This document shows, in pieces, positions 33,815 through 43,400 of a stretch of 64,000 nt of DNA (position 1 is the stretch's first letter; every line of letters begins with the position of its first letter). Source of the DNA: Clostridia bacterium. GTDB lineage: Bacteria; Bacillota; Clostridia; Oscillospirales; Acutalibacteraceae. The notes beneath the pieces are model-generated. The model saw only the letters and a program-made list of their open reading frames with translations, did no database searches and was not told where the DNA came from. Location: NCBI GenBank assembly GCA_017503785.1, contig JAFVSK010000002.1:1-64000 (forward strand), in the 5' to 3' direction. Both the position numbers and the translations under genes were made by a program.

Positions 33815-34756
33815 ATGACGCAAGTTGCTGAAAAAAGAAAGATCAACTCCGTTGTGTTGCGTCGCCGTACGCAGAGCGTTGCGGTGAAGGTGGTTCGCTG
33901 GTTGTTTTTGATCGGCCTGTGCTACCTGTTCTTGTTCCCGATTTTCTACTTGTTGCTGGCCACCTTTTCCGATCCCAGTTCGTTGAACAATCCCAACGTG
34001 GTGTGGATCCCGCTGGATTGGACGCTGGATAACATTGGTCACGCTATTGCGAAGCTGAACTTCTGGCCCTCGGCCGGTTTGAGCTTGGTGCACGCCGTGG
34101 GCGGCACGCTGGCTTCGCTGATCTCTTGCTCGCTGGTTGGTTACGGCTTGGCCCGTTATAAGTTTGCGGAAAAAGGCCTCGTGTTTATGTGCGTGGTGCT
34201 GACGATCATCGTTCCCCCGCAAACGATGCTGATCACCCAGTATTTGCAGTATAAGGATTTCCTCGGTCTCGGCATTAACCTGCTGAACACGCCGTGGGTG
34301 CTTATTCTGCCGGCGTTCTTCGGTGCCGGTTTGCGCAACGGCTTGTTCATCTTCATCTTCCGCCAGTTCTTCTTAGGTCTGCCCAAGGACCTGGAGGAAG
34401 CTGCTTGGGTGGACGGCTGCAACCCGCTGAAAACCTTTGTGAGCATCATTCTGCCGAGCTCGGGCCCCGGTATTGTTACGGTAACGCTGTTCTCCTTCGT
34501 GTGGCACTGGAATGACTACTATTATTCCGCAATGCTGTACACCACGAAGCTGAAGGCCTTGATTCCGATGATGCAGTCCATTAAGGGTGCCTTGCAGACC
34601 GATATCAGCGACGGTGGTACCGCCGGTTTGGCGTTGTCCTCGCGTGGTATTCTGTCGGCTGCCGGTATTCTGACGATCATTGTTCCGCTGGTGTTGTATT
34701 TGTTCCTGCAGCGCCATTTTGTGGAAAGCATTGAGCGTACCGGTATCGTCGGTTAA
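33815..34756 (+). CDS. Sugar ABC transporter permease (second pair, MalG/UgpE type)
   Basis: 313 residues, six membrane helices after a basic 30-residue N-terminus. The EAA loop reads EEAAWVDGCNPLKTFVSIILP near residue 193. RBS AGGGGGTG. It ends the transport operon before a terminator. The lipoprotein at 35076 is the likely binding partner of this second pair. Confidence 0.9.
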   Translation: MTQVAEKRKINSVVLRRRTQSVAVKVVRWLFLIGLCYLFLFPIFYLLLATFSDPSSLNNPNVVWIPLDWTLDNIGHAIAKLNFWPSAGLSLVHAVGGTLASLISCSLVGYGLARYKFAEKGLVFMCVVLTIIVPPQTMLITQYLQYKDFLGLGINLLNTPWVLILPAFFGAGLRNGLFIFIFRQFFLGLPKDLEEAAWVDGCNPLKTFVSIILPSSGPGIVTVTLFSFVWHWNDYYYSAMLYTTKLKALIPMMQSIKGALQTDISDGGTAGLALSSRGILSAAGILTIIVPLVLYLFLQRHFVESIERTGIVG

Positions 34757-34765
34757 TCTCATGAT

Positions 34766-34797
34766 AAAAACGACCGCCTTGTGCGGTCGTTTTTTGT
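34766..34797 (+). terminator. Terminator after the permease operon
   Basis: AAAACGACCGC, loop CTTGT, GCGGTCG, then TTTTTT. Confidence 0.92.
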
Positions 34798-34811
34798 TGG
34801 GGGGGGTATGT

Positions 34812-34895
34812 ATGGGACGGTGGCGCAATCAACCAGTGGGAGAATTTGAAGAAGAATTTAAAAGCAAGAATTTTATAAAAAATATGCCTAAATAG
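34812..34895 (+). CDS. Possible 27-residue peptide
   Basis: A short frame beginning MGRWRNQPVGEFEEEFKSKN, with a G-rich stretch (GGGGGGG) 5-10 nt upstream and no known similarity. It lies between a terminator and the next promoter and has no promoter of its own that I can see. Could be spurious. Confidence 0.25.
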   Translation: MGRWRNQPVGEFEEEFKSKNFIKNMPK

Positions 34896-34980
34896 CAATA
34901 AATAAAAGTTTTGTTTAAAACGCACAAAAATCCAAAAAAAGATTGTGTAAGGTGTCCTTTACCAAGTTGCACAAAAAGCC

Positions 34981-35009
34981 TTGTTTTTTATCGTGAAGTG
35001 AGGTATAGT
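34981..35009 (+). promoter_or_regulatory. Promoter of the second binding-protein gene
   Basis: TTGTTT, 17-bp spacer, TATAGT. It lies about 65 bp upstream of the start codon. Confidence 0.6.
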
Positions 35010-35075
35010 TTATTCGTGGAGGTTTCCCGGGAGAGGAAGCCATTCTCGTATAATTTTGCAAAGGAGTAAGAACGT

Positions 35076-36677
35076 ATGAAATTGAAGCGTGTATTGGTAG
35101 TTCTGTTGGCGTTGTGCATGATCCTGCCTTTGGCAGCCTGCGGCGGCGACAAGGGAACCACTACCACCACCAACGGCGATGCGGCTACCACCACCACGGT
35201 GGCCGACGGTGATGTTGTTGACGGCGACGTTACTACCGACCCGAATGCCACTACCACCACGGTAACGGACAAAGACGGTAACGTGGTAACCACCACCACC
35301 CAAAAGGGTGCCACCACGGTGCGTACCAAGAAGTCGGGCGGCATTAAAACCGTAACACAGGCTCCCGAGGGTTCTGCGGCTACGCTGAGCCAGATCACCA
35401 TTAAAGAAGGCACCGTGAGAATGGATAAGGGCCTGAACTTTGGCGGTAAGACCTTTACCCATGCGAAGAACGGTTCTTCGGTCGATCCCTCTTCGGATTA
35501 CATGAAGTGGTGTGCCGAGTTCGAGAAGACCTACAACGCCAAGCTGGAAGTCAGCGGTCTGTCTTCGAACGAGTACACGGCCGGTATCACTTCGGCTATG
35601 GCCGGCGGTTCGCCGTATGACATTGTATTTATGATCGACAATTGGTTCCCCGAGCAGATCATTGCCAACACCATGACTCCTCTGGATGGCTATTTCACCA
35701 CGGCTGACCTGTGGACCAGTAAGTCGAAGACCGAAGGCGGTCTGTCGCGCTCGCTGTCGCAGGATATGTCGCTGGACGGTAAGGTGTACGTGGTGGGCGG
35801 CACCTATCTGACCACCCCCGGTATGATCTGGTACAACAAGAAGATCTTTGCGGCAGCCGGTTATGACGGAGCAAACGATCCGCTGGCGCTGTACAACGCC
35901 GGCAAGTGGACGTGGGAGAAGTACTATGAGATTCTGAGCGATATTCAAGATCCCGACAGCGGCTTGTATGGCATGAATTCCATTTCGCCGTATTACAGCC
36001 GCATGATGCTCCCCTCCTACGGTACGGACATTGCCAAGAAGACGGCTACCAGCATTAAGACGAACACCTCTGATCCGCAGCTGTACAAGGCATTCGAGAC
36101 GATGCAGAAGTTCAACTACGGTGCTCACTCGGTGTGCGATCCCAAAAACCAGTATGAAAACGGTATTGAGCAGTTCCTGAACGGCACCACCGCTTCCTTG
36201 ATGGGTAACAGCGGTTACGCTTGGACGTTCTACAAGATGATGGATGAGAAGACCTATTCCGCTTTCGGTTCCAAGGCGCAGCAGAAGGCGAACCTTGGTA
36301 TGGTTCCGCTGCCGGTTGCAAACAGCCAGGGTGTTCACGCTATCTGGAGCTGGATGGGCTTCGGTGCCGGTAACGGTACCACCGAGGACGGTATCAAGGC
36401 TGCGATCGCGTTTGCTTTGAACGACTCCCGCTTGAACCACAAGAACGTGTATCATCCGGAGATGCCCGCCGATATTATGAAGGTTACGCTGGCGGTGGCT
36501 GACAGCGATAAGCTGTTGGCTCCGATGTGGGGCTTCGACTCCTCGGCCGGTTCGCTGGGCGGCTTGCAGACTCAGATGTGCAACAAGATCGCGAACAAGG
36601 GTGAAAACATCACCGTTGTTCTGAAGGGTTATGAGAAGCTGATCCAGACGGTTATTGATGCCGCGATGAAGCACTAA
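35076..36677 (+). CDS. Extracellular sugar-binding lipoprotein
   Basis: 533 residues. Signal peptide with lipobox LAAC (Cys at 22), then a Thr/Asp-rich linker to about residue 95, then a family 1 type ABC solute-binding domain (EFEKTYNAKLEVSGLSSNEY, GSPYDIVFMIDNWFPEQ, PGMIWYNKKIFAAAGYD, GKWTWEKYYEIL). RBS AAAGGAG. It is monocistronic with its own promoter and terminator, directly after the permease operon, so it may feed one of the two permease pairs. Confidence 0.88.
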   Translation: MKLKRVLVVLLALCMILPLAACGGDKGTTTTTNGDAATTTTVADGDVVDGDVTTDPNATTTTVTDKDGNVVTTTTQKGATTVRTKKSGGIKTVTQAPEGSAATLSQITIKEGTVRMDKGLNFGGKTFTHAKNGSSVDPSSDYMKWCAEFEKTYNAKLEVSGLSSNEYTAGITSAMAGGSPYDIVFMIDNWFPEQIIANTMTPLDGYFTTADLWTSKSKTEGGLSRSLSQDMSLDGKVYVVGGTYLTTPGMIWYNKKIFAAAGYDGANDPLALYNAGKWTWEKYYEILSDIQDPDSGLYGMNSISPYYSRMMLPSYGTDIAKKTATSIKTNTSDPQLYKAFETMQKFNYGAHSVCDPKNQYENGIEQFLNGTTASLMGNSGYAWTFYKMMDEKTYSAFGSKAQQKANLGMVPLPVANSQGVHAIWSWMGFGAGNGTTEDGIKAAIAFALNDSRLNHKNVYHPEMPADIMKVTLAVADSDKLLAPMWGFDSSAGSLGGLQTQMCNKIANKGENITVVLKGYEKLIQTVIDAAMKH

Positions 36678-36699
36678 TCCTCAGCGTTTGTTCAAATTC

Positions 36700-36730
36700 G
36701 CACCCCCGACTTGGTCGGGGGTGCTTTTTT
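36700..36730 (+). terminator. Terminator after the binding lipoprotein gene
   Basis: GCACCCCCGAC, loop TTG, GTCGGGGGTGC, then TTTTTT. Confidence 0.93.
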
Positions 36731-36734
36731 GTGC

Positions 36735-37000
36735 TGTTTGGGGGTGGATAGGAATGTGGCCTTCGGCTGTGCTCAGGATGACACCGGTTTGGGATGTGCG
36801 AGGTTTGTGGGGCGATGAAGTTCTCGCTGCGGCTCGGTCCACTCGCGGCTCTGACAGTCCCCCGGACTGTCATTCACTACCGCGAGTGCCGCTTCGCTAC
36901 ATCGCCCCCTACGACGCCGGTTTTGAGCTGTGAGAACAGGGAACGGAACGGTGTTGGTTTTGGACTGTATCGCTGCAGAGGGAACTCGATTTGCCGAATT
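36735..37000. repeat. Degenerate intergenic repeat remnants
   Basis: No gene is visible in the 360 bp before the cysteine desulfurase. GGCCTTCGGCTGTGCTCAGG and the arms GGGGCGATGAAG and CTACATCGCCCCCTACG resemble the GC-rich dispersed family at 231-830. A small palindrome, GACAGTCCCCCGGACTGTC, lies near 36852-36870. Confidence 0.55.
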
Positions 37001-37021
37001 ATGACAGTCCTGTAATAAAGG

Positions 37022-37050
37022 TTGTAACTTGCAGAGTTTTGTGTTATGAT
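37022..37050 (+). promoter_or_regulatory. Promoter of the desulfurase-sortase-thiI operon
   Basis: TTGTAA, 17-bp spacer, TATGAT. Confidence 0.65.
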
Positions 37051-37094
37051 ATATACGGTGAATTGTGGCCTTGTGCATGAAAGGAGTGACGAGG

Positions 37095-38225
37095 ATGGCC
37101 TATTTGGATAACAGCGCTACTACCGTGGTGTGCGATGCAGCGGTGCAGGAAATGGTGCGCGTTATGACTGAGGTGTACGGAAATCCTTCGTCGCGCCATG
37201 CGATGGGCCTGCATGCCGAGCAGGCGTTGGCCAAGGCTCGGGAACAGGTGGCTGCACTTGTTGGCGGTAAGGCCGAGCGTGTGTTTTTTACCTCGGGCGG
37301 TACAGAGGCCAACAATCTGGCGATCTTAGGCGCGGCAGCCGCGTTTCGAAAACCGATGGCGGCGATCACCACGGCGTTGGAGCATCCGTCGGTGGCGGCG
37401 TGCTTTGACGAGCTGGAAAAGCAAGGTTGGGCGGTGACACGGCTGATGCCGCTGGCTGACGGCACGGTTAGCGTGCAGCAGGTGGCGGAGGCGTGCACTG
37501 CGGATACGGCGCTGGTGAGCATTATGGCAGTGAACAACGAAACAGGTGCTCGCTTCGACATTGCGGCGATGGCCGAAGAGGTTCATGCAATTGCGCCGCA
37601 AGCGCTGTTTCACACCGATTGCGTGCAGGCGGCAGGCAAGTTGCCGCTGAAGGCGGAACGCTGGGACGTGGATCTACTGTCGGTGAGCAGTCATAAGCTG
37701 CACGGGCCGAAGGGCTGCGGAGCGTTATATGTGAAAAACAAGCAAAAGCTGCGGGCACGGCAGGTGGGCGGCGGTCAGGAAAACGGACTGCGCAGCGGCA
37801 CTGAGGCGTTGCCGGCTATTGTTGGCTTTGGTGCGGCGGCTGCGGCTGTGGCACCGTTTGCCGAGCAGCAACGACATTATGAGCGGTTAAAGGCCGTGCT
37901 GTGCGAAGAATTGAACGACTTGCCGCAGGTACGCTGGCATTTGCCGCCGAACGGGGTGCCGTATATTGTGAATTTGTCGCTGGTGGGACATCCCAGCGAA
38001 ACGGTGCTGAACTTTTTGAGCGGACGAGGAATCTACGTGTCGGCCGGTTCGGCGTGTGCCAAGGGCAACCGCAGTTCCGTGTTAAAGGCCATGGGGCTGC
38101 CGAGCGGAGAGATCGATTCGTCGTTGCGGGTTAGTTTTTGTTATGGGAATAGTGAGGATGAGGTACGAGCTTTGGCGGAGGCGCTGCGCGAGGCGGCTAC
38201 GTCGCTGCAAGGGAGGCGTACATAA
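37095..38225 (+). CDS. Cysteine desulfurase (NifS/IscS-like)
   Basis: 376 residues, PLP enzyme taking sulfur from cysteine. PLP Lys201 is in SSHKLHGPKG, the HTDCVQAAG stretch precedes it, and the persulfide-forming Cys321 is in SAGSACAKGN. N-terminus MAYLDNSATT is typical. RBS AAAGGAGTG before the ATG at 37095. Its operon holds thiI two genes later, so it is the probable sulfur donor for 4-thiouridine in tRNA (and perhaps thiamine). The stop overlaps the sortase start by one base. Confidence 0.92.
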   Translation: MAYLDNSATTVVCDAAVQEMVRVMTEVYGNPSSRHAMGLHAEQALAKAREQVAALVGGKAERVFFTSGGTEANNLAILGAAAAFRKPMAAITTALEHPSVAACFDELEKQGWAVTRLMPLADGTVSVQQVAEACTADTALVSIMAVNNETGARFDIAAMAEEVHAIAPQALFHTDCVQAAGKLPLKAERWDVDLLSVSSHKLHGPKGCGALYVKNKQKLRARQVGGGQENGLRSGTEALPAIVGFGAAAAAVAPFAEQQRHYERLKAVLCEELNDLPQVRWHLPPNGVPYIVNLSLVGHPSETVLNFLSGRGIYVSAGSACAKGNRSSVLKAMGLPSGEIDSSLRVSFCYGNSEDEVRALAEALREAATSLQGRRT

Positions 38226-39250
38226 TGGATAAAGTAAAGAGTATAGGCGAAAAGCTGCTGCGCGGGCTGCGGTCGGTGATTCCGATGGCGGGGGATTCGC
38301 GGCGGGAATGGATTCGCAAGCTGGCGTTCTTGCTGGCGCTGACGGTGTTTTTGTGCTCGGGATACTATTTGATCGACGAGGTGTGGTTGCAGCCGCGGTA
38401 TACGCAGGAGGTAACGCATTCGCTGCGCGATCTGTATACCAAGGGCGAAGAGCCGTCGGCCGACACCGACGAGGATGAGCTTCCCGTGGTGTTCCCCGAG
38501 GGGATGGATCCGTCGTTTGAGCCGCTGTACCGTCGCAATCAAGACGTGACGGGGTGGCTGACGTTTAAGGCGGATGCCGATGGCACGGCGGAGGATCTGT
38601 TCGGCGGGGCGATCGACAATCCCGTGGTGCAGGCCGAGGATAACGATTATTACTTGTACCGCGATTTTTTGGGTAAGGACGATAAGGCCGGTACGCTGTT
38701 TATGGATTATCGCAACAACCTGCTGAAGCTCAGCGAGGAGCGTAACGTGATCATCTATGGGCATAATCTTAACAGCAAGCTGATGTTTTCGCGGTTTAAT
38801 TGGCTGGTTTCGGGCAAGGTGGAGCGCGCACGGATGCTTTCGACGCTGACGTTGGATACGCTGTACGGTGAGAAGATCACGTACAAGGTGTTTGCGGTGA
38901 TGGTGGTGGATGCCGATGCCACCGGCAATGCGGCGTTTGATTACATTCGCACGGAGTTCCGCACCGATGCGGCGTTTGAAACGTTTGTTGAGAAGATCCG
39001 CGCACGGTCGTTGTATGATTTCGGTGATGTGGACGTGTTGCCGACCGATCAGGTGCTGACGCTGTCTACCTGCGGTACCAAGCGCGATACTACCCTGAAA
39101 AACAGCCGCACCGTAATTGTGGCGCGCCGACTGCGCGAGGACGAGGCGGCCACGGTGGATGCCACTAAGACGGTGCTGAACGAGGACGTGCTGATGCCGA
39201 AGGCGTGGTACATTAACAAGGAGCTGGCGCTCCCGGAGGAGTATCAATAA
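38225..39250 (+). CDS. Class B sortase
   Basis: 341 residues. One membrane helix at about 33-51 (LAFLLALTVFLCSGYYLI) after a basic cytoplasmic tail, then an extracellular sortase domain. The catalytic triad is complete: His180 in IIYGHN, Cys283 in LTLSTCGT, Arg295 in NSRTVIVARR. Class B type is supported by the placement of the extra helix region (IRTEFRTDAAFETFVEKIRARSLY) before the Cys. It should join surface proteins to peptidoglycan or to each other. It is translationally coupled between cysteine desulfurase and thiI, an unexpected place. No obvious sorting-signal substrate lies in the window. Confidence 0.9.
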   Translation: MDKVKSIGEKLLRGLRSVIPMAGDSRREWIRKLAFLLALTVFLCSGYYLIDEVWLQPRYTQEVTHSLRDLYTKGEEPSADTDEDELPVVFPEGMDPSFEPLYRRNQDVTGWLTFKADADGTAEDLFGGAIDNPVVQAEDNDYYLYRDFLGKDDKAGTLFMDYRNNLLKLSEERNVIIYGHNLNSKLMFSRFNWLVSGKVERARMLSTLTLDTLYGEKITYKVFAVMVVDADATGNAAFDYIRTEFRTDAAFETFVEKIRARSLYDFGDVDVLPTDQVLTLSTCGTKRDTTLKNSRTVIVARRLREDEAATVDATKTVLNEDVLMPKAWYINKELALPEEYQ

Positions 39251-40419
39251 TGCAAAAGGAAGTTATCCTGATTAAAAACGGCGAGTTGGCCTTGAAGGGG
39301 CTGAATCGCGGAACGTTTGAGGACGTGCTGATTAAAAATCTGCGTTGGCGGTTGAAGCCGCTGGGAGCGTTCACCTTCCGCAAGGCGCAGTCGACCATTT
39401 ATATTGAACCGCAGGACGCTGATCCCGATTGGGATGAGGTGAGCGAGCGCGTGGAAAAGGTGTTTGGTATTTCGGCGTTTTCACGCGCGCAGGTGGTGGA
39501 GAAGGAGCTTTCGGCTATTCAGGAAGCGGCTGCCACGTATTTGGAAAAGCCGCTGCGCCGCGCCAAGACCTTTAAGGTGGAGGCCAAGCGCGCCGACAAA
39601 AAGTTCCCGCTTACCTCGCCGCAGCTGTGCGCGCAGGTGGGCGAATATTTGCTGGAAAAGTATCCGCATTTGACGGTGGACGTGCACGACCCCGAGTTGA
39701 CGGTTTGGGTGGAGATCCGCGATTTTGCGGCTTACGTTCACGGACCGCAGCAGCCCGGTGCGGGCGGTATGCCGGTGGGAACCGGCGGCCGTGCGGCGGT
39801 GTTGCTTTCGGGCGGCATTGATTCGCCGGTGGCGGCGTATATGATGGCCAAACGCGGCATTGAGCTGATGGCGGTGCACTTTGCTTCGCCTCCGTACACC
39901 AGTGAGCGTGCGGAAATGAAGGTGAAATCCCTGCTGGAGCAGGTGGGTAACTATGCAGGACATACCACCATGTGCATCGTGCCGTTTACGCATATTCAGG
40001 AGGAGATCGGCAAGCATTGCCCCGAAGAGCTGTTTACGCTGGTGATGCGGCGGTTTATGATGCGCATTGCGTCGCGGCTTGCCGAGCAAAACGATTGCGG
40101 TGCGCTGATCACGGGAGAAAGCGTTGGTCAGGTGGCCAGCCAAACGATCGGAGCGTTGCAATGCACCGATGCCGTGGCAACACTGCCGGTATTCCGCCCG
40201 GTGATCGGTATGGATAAGGAAGAGATCATTGCGATTGCGCGGCGGATCGGGACGTTTGAAACGTCGATCCAGCCGTATGAGGATTGCTGTACGGTGTTTA
40301 CGCCGCGGCATCCCCGCACGCGGCCGCGTGTGGAGGAGCTGGAAAAGGCCGAGCAGCAGCTGCCTGTGGAGGAGCTGATCGCCGAGGCGATCGCCAACGT
40401 GCGCACAGAGCGGTTTTGA
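39250..40419 (+). CDS. thiI: tRNA 4-thiouridine synthase ThiI
   Basis: 389 residues. An N-terminal ferredoxin-like and THUMP domain covers about 1-170. The PP-loop SGGIDSPVAAYMMAKRG, near 185, activates U8 with ATP. It has no C-terminal rhodanese domain, the usual Bacillota form, which gets sulfur from a partner desulfurase; one is encoded two genes upstream. The C-terminal segment QPYEDCCTVFTPRHPRTRP is family-typical. ATG overlaps the sortase stop (TAATG). Confidence 0.95.
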   Translation: MQKEVILIKNGELALKGLNRGTFEDVLIKNLRWRLKPLGAFTFRKAQSTIYIEPQDADPDWDEVSERVEKVFGISAFSRAQVVEKELSAIQEAAATYLEKPLRRAKTFKVEAKRADKKFPLTSPQLCAQVGEYLLEKYPHLTVDVHDPELTVWVEIRDFAAYVHGPQQPGAGGMPVGTGGRAAVLLSGGIDSPVAAYMMAKRGIELMAVHFASPPYTSERAEMKVKSLLEQVGNYAGHTTMCIVPFTHIQEEIGKHCPEELFTLVMRRFMMRIASRLAEQNDCGALITGESVGQVASQTIGALQCTDAVATLPVFRPVIGMDKEEIIAIARRIGTFETSIQPYEDCCTVFTPRHPRTRPRVEELEKAEQQLPVEELIAEAIANVRTERF

Positions 40420-40452
40420 TCTTGTAATTTCGACAAAAGGTGGCGAGGTTCG

Positions 40453-43400
40453 ATGAACGCAGAAATACTGACGGTAGGCACCGAGCTGCTGTTGGGGGAT
40501 ATTCTAAATTCCAACAGTCAGTTTTTGTCCCGTGAGCTGGCGATCTACGGCATTGACACGTTGTATCAATCGACAGTGGGTGACAACCGCGAGCGGCTGG
40601 AAAGCACGCTGGAGGTGGCGTTGTCGCGCTGTGATATGGTGGTGCTCACCGGTGGGTTAGGTCCTACCGAGGATGATCTTACCCGTGAGACCGTGGCGGA
40701 GGCGTTGGGACTTCCGCTGGTGCTTCACAAGGAAAGCGAAGCAAGTATTTTGGCCTATTTTGAGGCGACCGGCAAGGAGTTTACCGAAAACAACCGCAAG
40801 CAGGCCATGCTGCCCGAGGGGTGCACGGTGTTTCCGAACCATCACGGTACGGCACCGGGCTGCGCCGTGGAAAAGGACGGTAAATGCGTGATCTTGCTGC
40901 CCGGCCCGCCGAAAGAGCTGATTCCCATGTTCGTTAACAGCGTGGCGCCGTATTTGCAGCGTTTTTCGGGCGAGACCATTCGTTCGCACACCATTGGTGT
41001 GTTTGGTATTCCCGAGGCCGCGATCGACGAGCGGCTGCACGATTTGATGGAAATGCATAATCCGACGGTAGCGCCGTATGCCAAGTCCGGCGAGGTGTTG
41101 CTGCGCGTGACGGCAAAGGCCGCAAACGACGAAGAAGCCGATGCCTTATGTGCACCGGTGATCGAACAGATCCGCGAACGGCTGGGTGCGGCGATCTACG
41201 GCGTGGACACGGGCAGTTTAACGGAAACCGTGGTGGCGCTGCTGAAGGAGCACGAGAAGAAGATCGCCACGGCGGAGTCGTGTACGGCGGGATTGCTGTC
41301 GGGACGGCTCACCGAGGTGCCCGGGGTGTCGCAGGTGTTTGAGTGCGGCATTGCTGCATATTCGCCCGAGATCAAGCGCCAGGTGTTGGGTGTGCCGGAG
41401 GCGGTGCTGGAAAATCAAGGAGCGGTATCTCCCGAAACCGCCGGTGCTATGGCGGTGGGTGCTCGCCGTGTGGGCGGTGCGGATATTGGTATTGGCATTA
41501 CCGGTGTGGCCGGCCCCGAACCGAGTGAGGGTAAAGAGGTTGGCACGGTGTATGTGGCGTTGGCTGACGATCGCCGCGTGTGGGTGAAGAAGATCTTTGC
41601 CGGCCACGGGGCCGAAGATCGCGAGCAGATTCGTAACGCGGCCACGCTGTATGCGTTGGATATGACTCGCCGGTATTTGGAGGCGGCGCCCGGCGTGATG
41701 GCAGGCGGTCAGCTGCTGGAAAAGGTACAGCAGCCATCGGATGCTGTGACACGCAAGCACTTTGCGATGAACGGCCGCCGCTGGATCTGGCTTTCGGCCG
41801 TGGTTGTGATCGTGCTGGCTGCATTGCTGATCGGCTATAAAGGCTTTTTAGAGCCGTTTTTGAACGAAAAAGAATTTGATTCGCTGTGGGCGATCTATAT
41901 GCAGGAGCAGGAGGTAACCGACACCGACGAGGTGGTGGAGTACCCCGACGGCATATTATCGCAGTTTATGTCGCTGTATCGGGTGAACCAGGACGTGCGC
42001 GGGTGGTTGACCGTGGGAAACACGTCGATCAATTACCCCGTTACCCTGGATCCGTCCGAGGGGTATTACAACGGCAGAGATTTTTATAAGAAGACCTCGG
42101 CCTACGGTGTGCCGCATTTGCTGTCCACGGTGACGTTGGTGCCCGGAAAGAGCAATCGCTCGTTGGTGATCTACGGTAACAATCCGGAAAATGGGCAAAT
42201 GTTCTCGGAGTTGGCGGAATATACGAAGCTTACTTTCTTGAAAAAGAACCCGACGATTGATTTCAGTACGCTGTATCAAGAAAACAGCTACAAGATCTTT
42301 GCCGTGGTGTTGGTGCAGGACGGGGATACCTCGGCCGACGCCTTTGATTACACGCAGGATACCTTTGAAACAGAAGAAGATTTTCTGTATTACGTGGCGC
42401 AGCTGCGCCGCCGTTCCTTGTTTGATACGCCCGTGGGCGTGCAGGAGGGCGATGATCTGCTGTTGCTGACAACGCCGATCGAGTACAGCTTTAAAAATGC
42501 ACGTATCGTGGTGGCGGCGCGGCGCGTTCGCACGGGTGAGGAGAAGGCAAACGATCTCAGCAAGGCGCGCGCCAACCGCACGGTCGTGATGCCGGCGGTG
42601 TGGCAGGAGATGCAAGGTGGCACGACGGCTACCGAGCAAACGACGACCACGGTGGAGTCGACGACAACGGAACTGACCAGCAGTTCTACCACCGTGACCA
42701 CCACTACCGTTAAGAAGACCACGACTACGGCAAAACCGACAACAACCAAGCCCGGTACAACGACGGGAAAAACCACGGAGCACAACGAAGAGGGCGATCA
42801 GTTGGTGGGGGAAACCACCACGAAGCCCAGCACGACCACGGCGTCGCGTCCGTCGGTGACGCGGCCGCCCGATCAAGCGGAGGACCGTGTGGATGCTCTG
42901 GAGGGCACGGTGCAGGGTACGGTGTCGGAATATGAGTTTATGAGCTACTTTGCGCTGAAAAACACCAACGCCGCGGTGACGGATCCGATGCAGGATAAGG
43001 ACGGCGTGCTACGCCCCAAGACCAAAGAGGAACTGCAACGCGCGGTTACGTATATCGTGAAGGGCGAGCTGGGCAGCGCCAAAACCATGGCGGCCTCTAC
43101 CGAAGCGCAAAAGGCGCAGGCGGTGGTGTCGTATACCTACATACTGTGGTATAACGCTTACTATCAAAAGCCGTATACCTATGCCTTGAAGCCGTTGGAT
43201 CTTTCTAACCAATGGGATAAAAAGATCTACGATGCCGTGGGTGAGGTGCTGGGTGTTAAGCTGCTGGATATCACCAAAACCAATGTTGAAGATATGCTGC
43301 TGCAGGTGACGTATTCGGCGGCAACGGGCGGGTATTCCGCTTCCAGCAATCGCGTGTGGAGCGGCAAGCTGCCGTATGCGCAAAGCGTGGTCAGCAAGTA

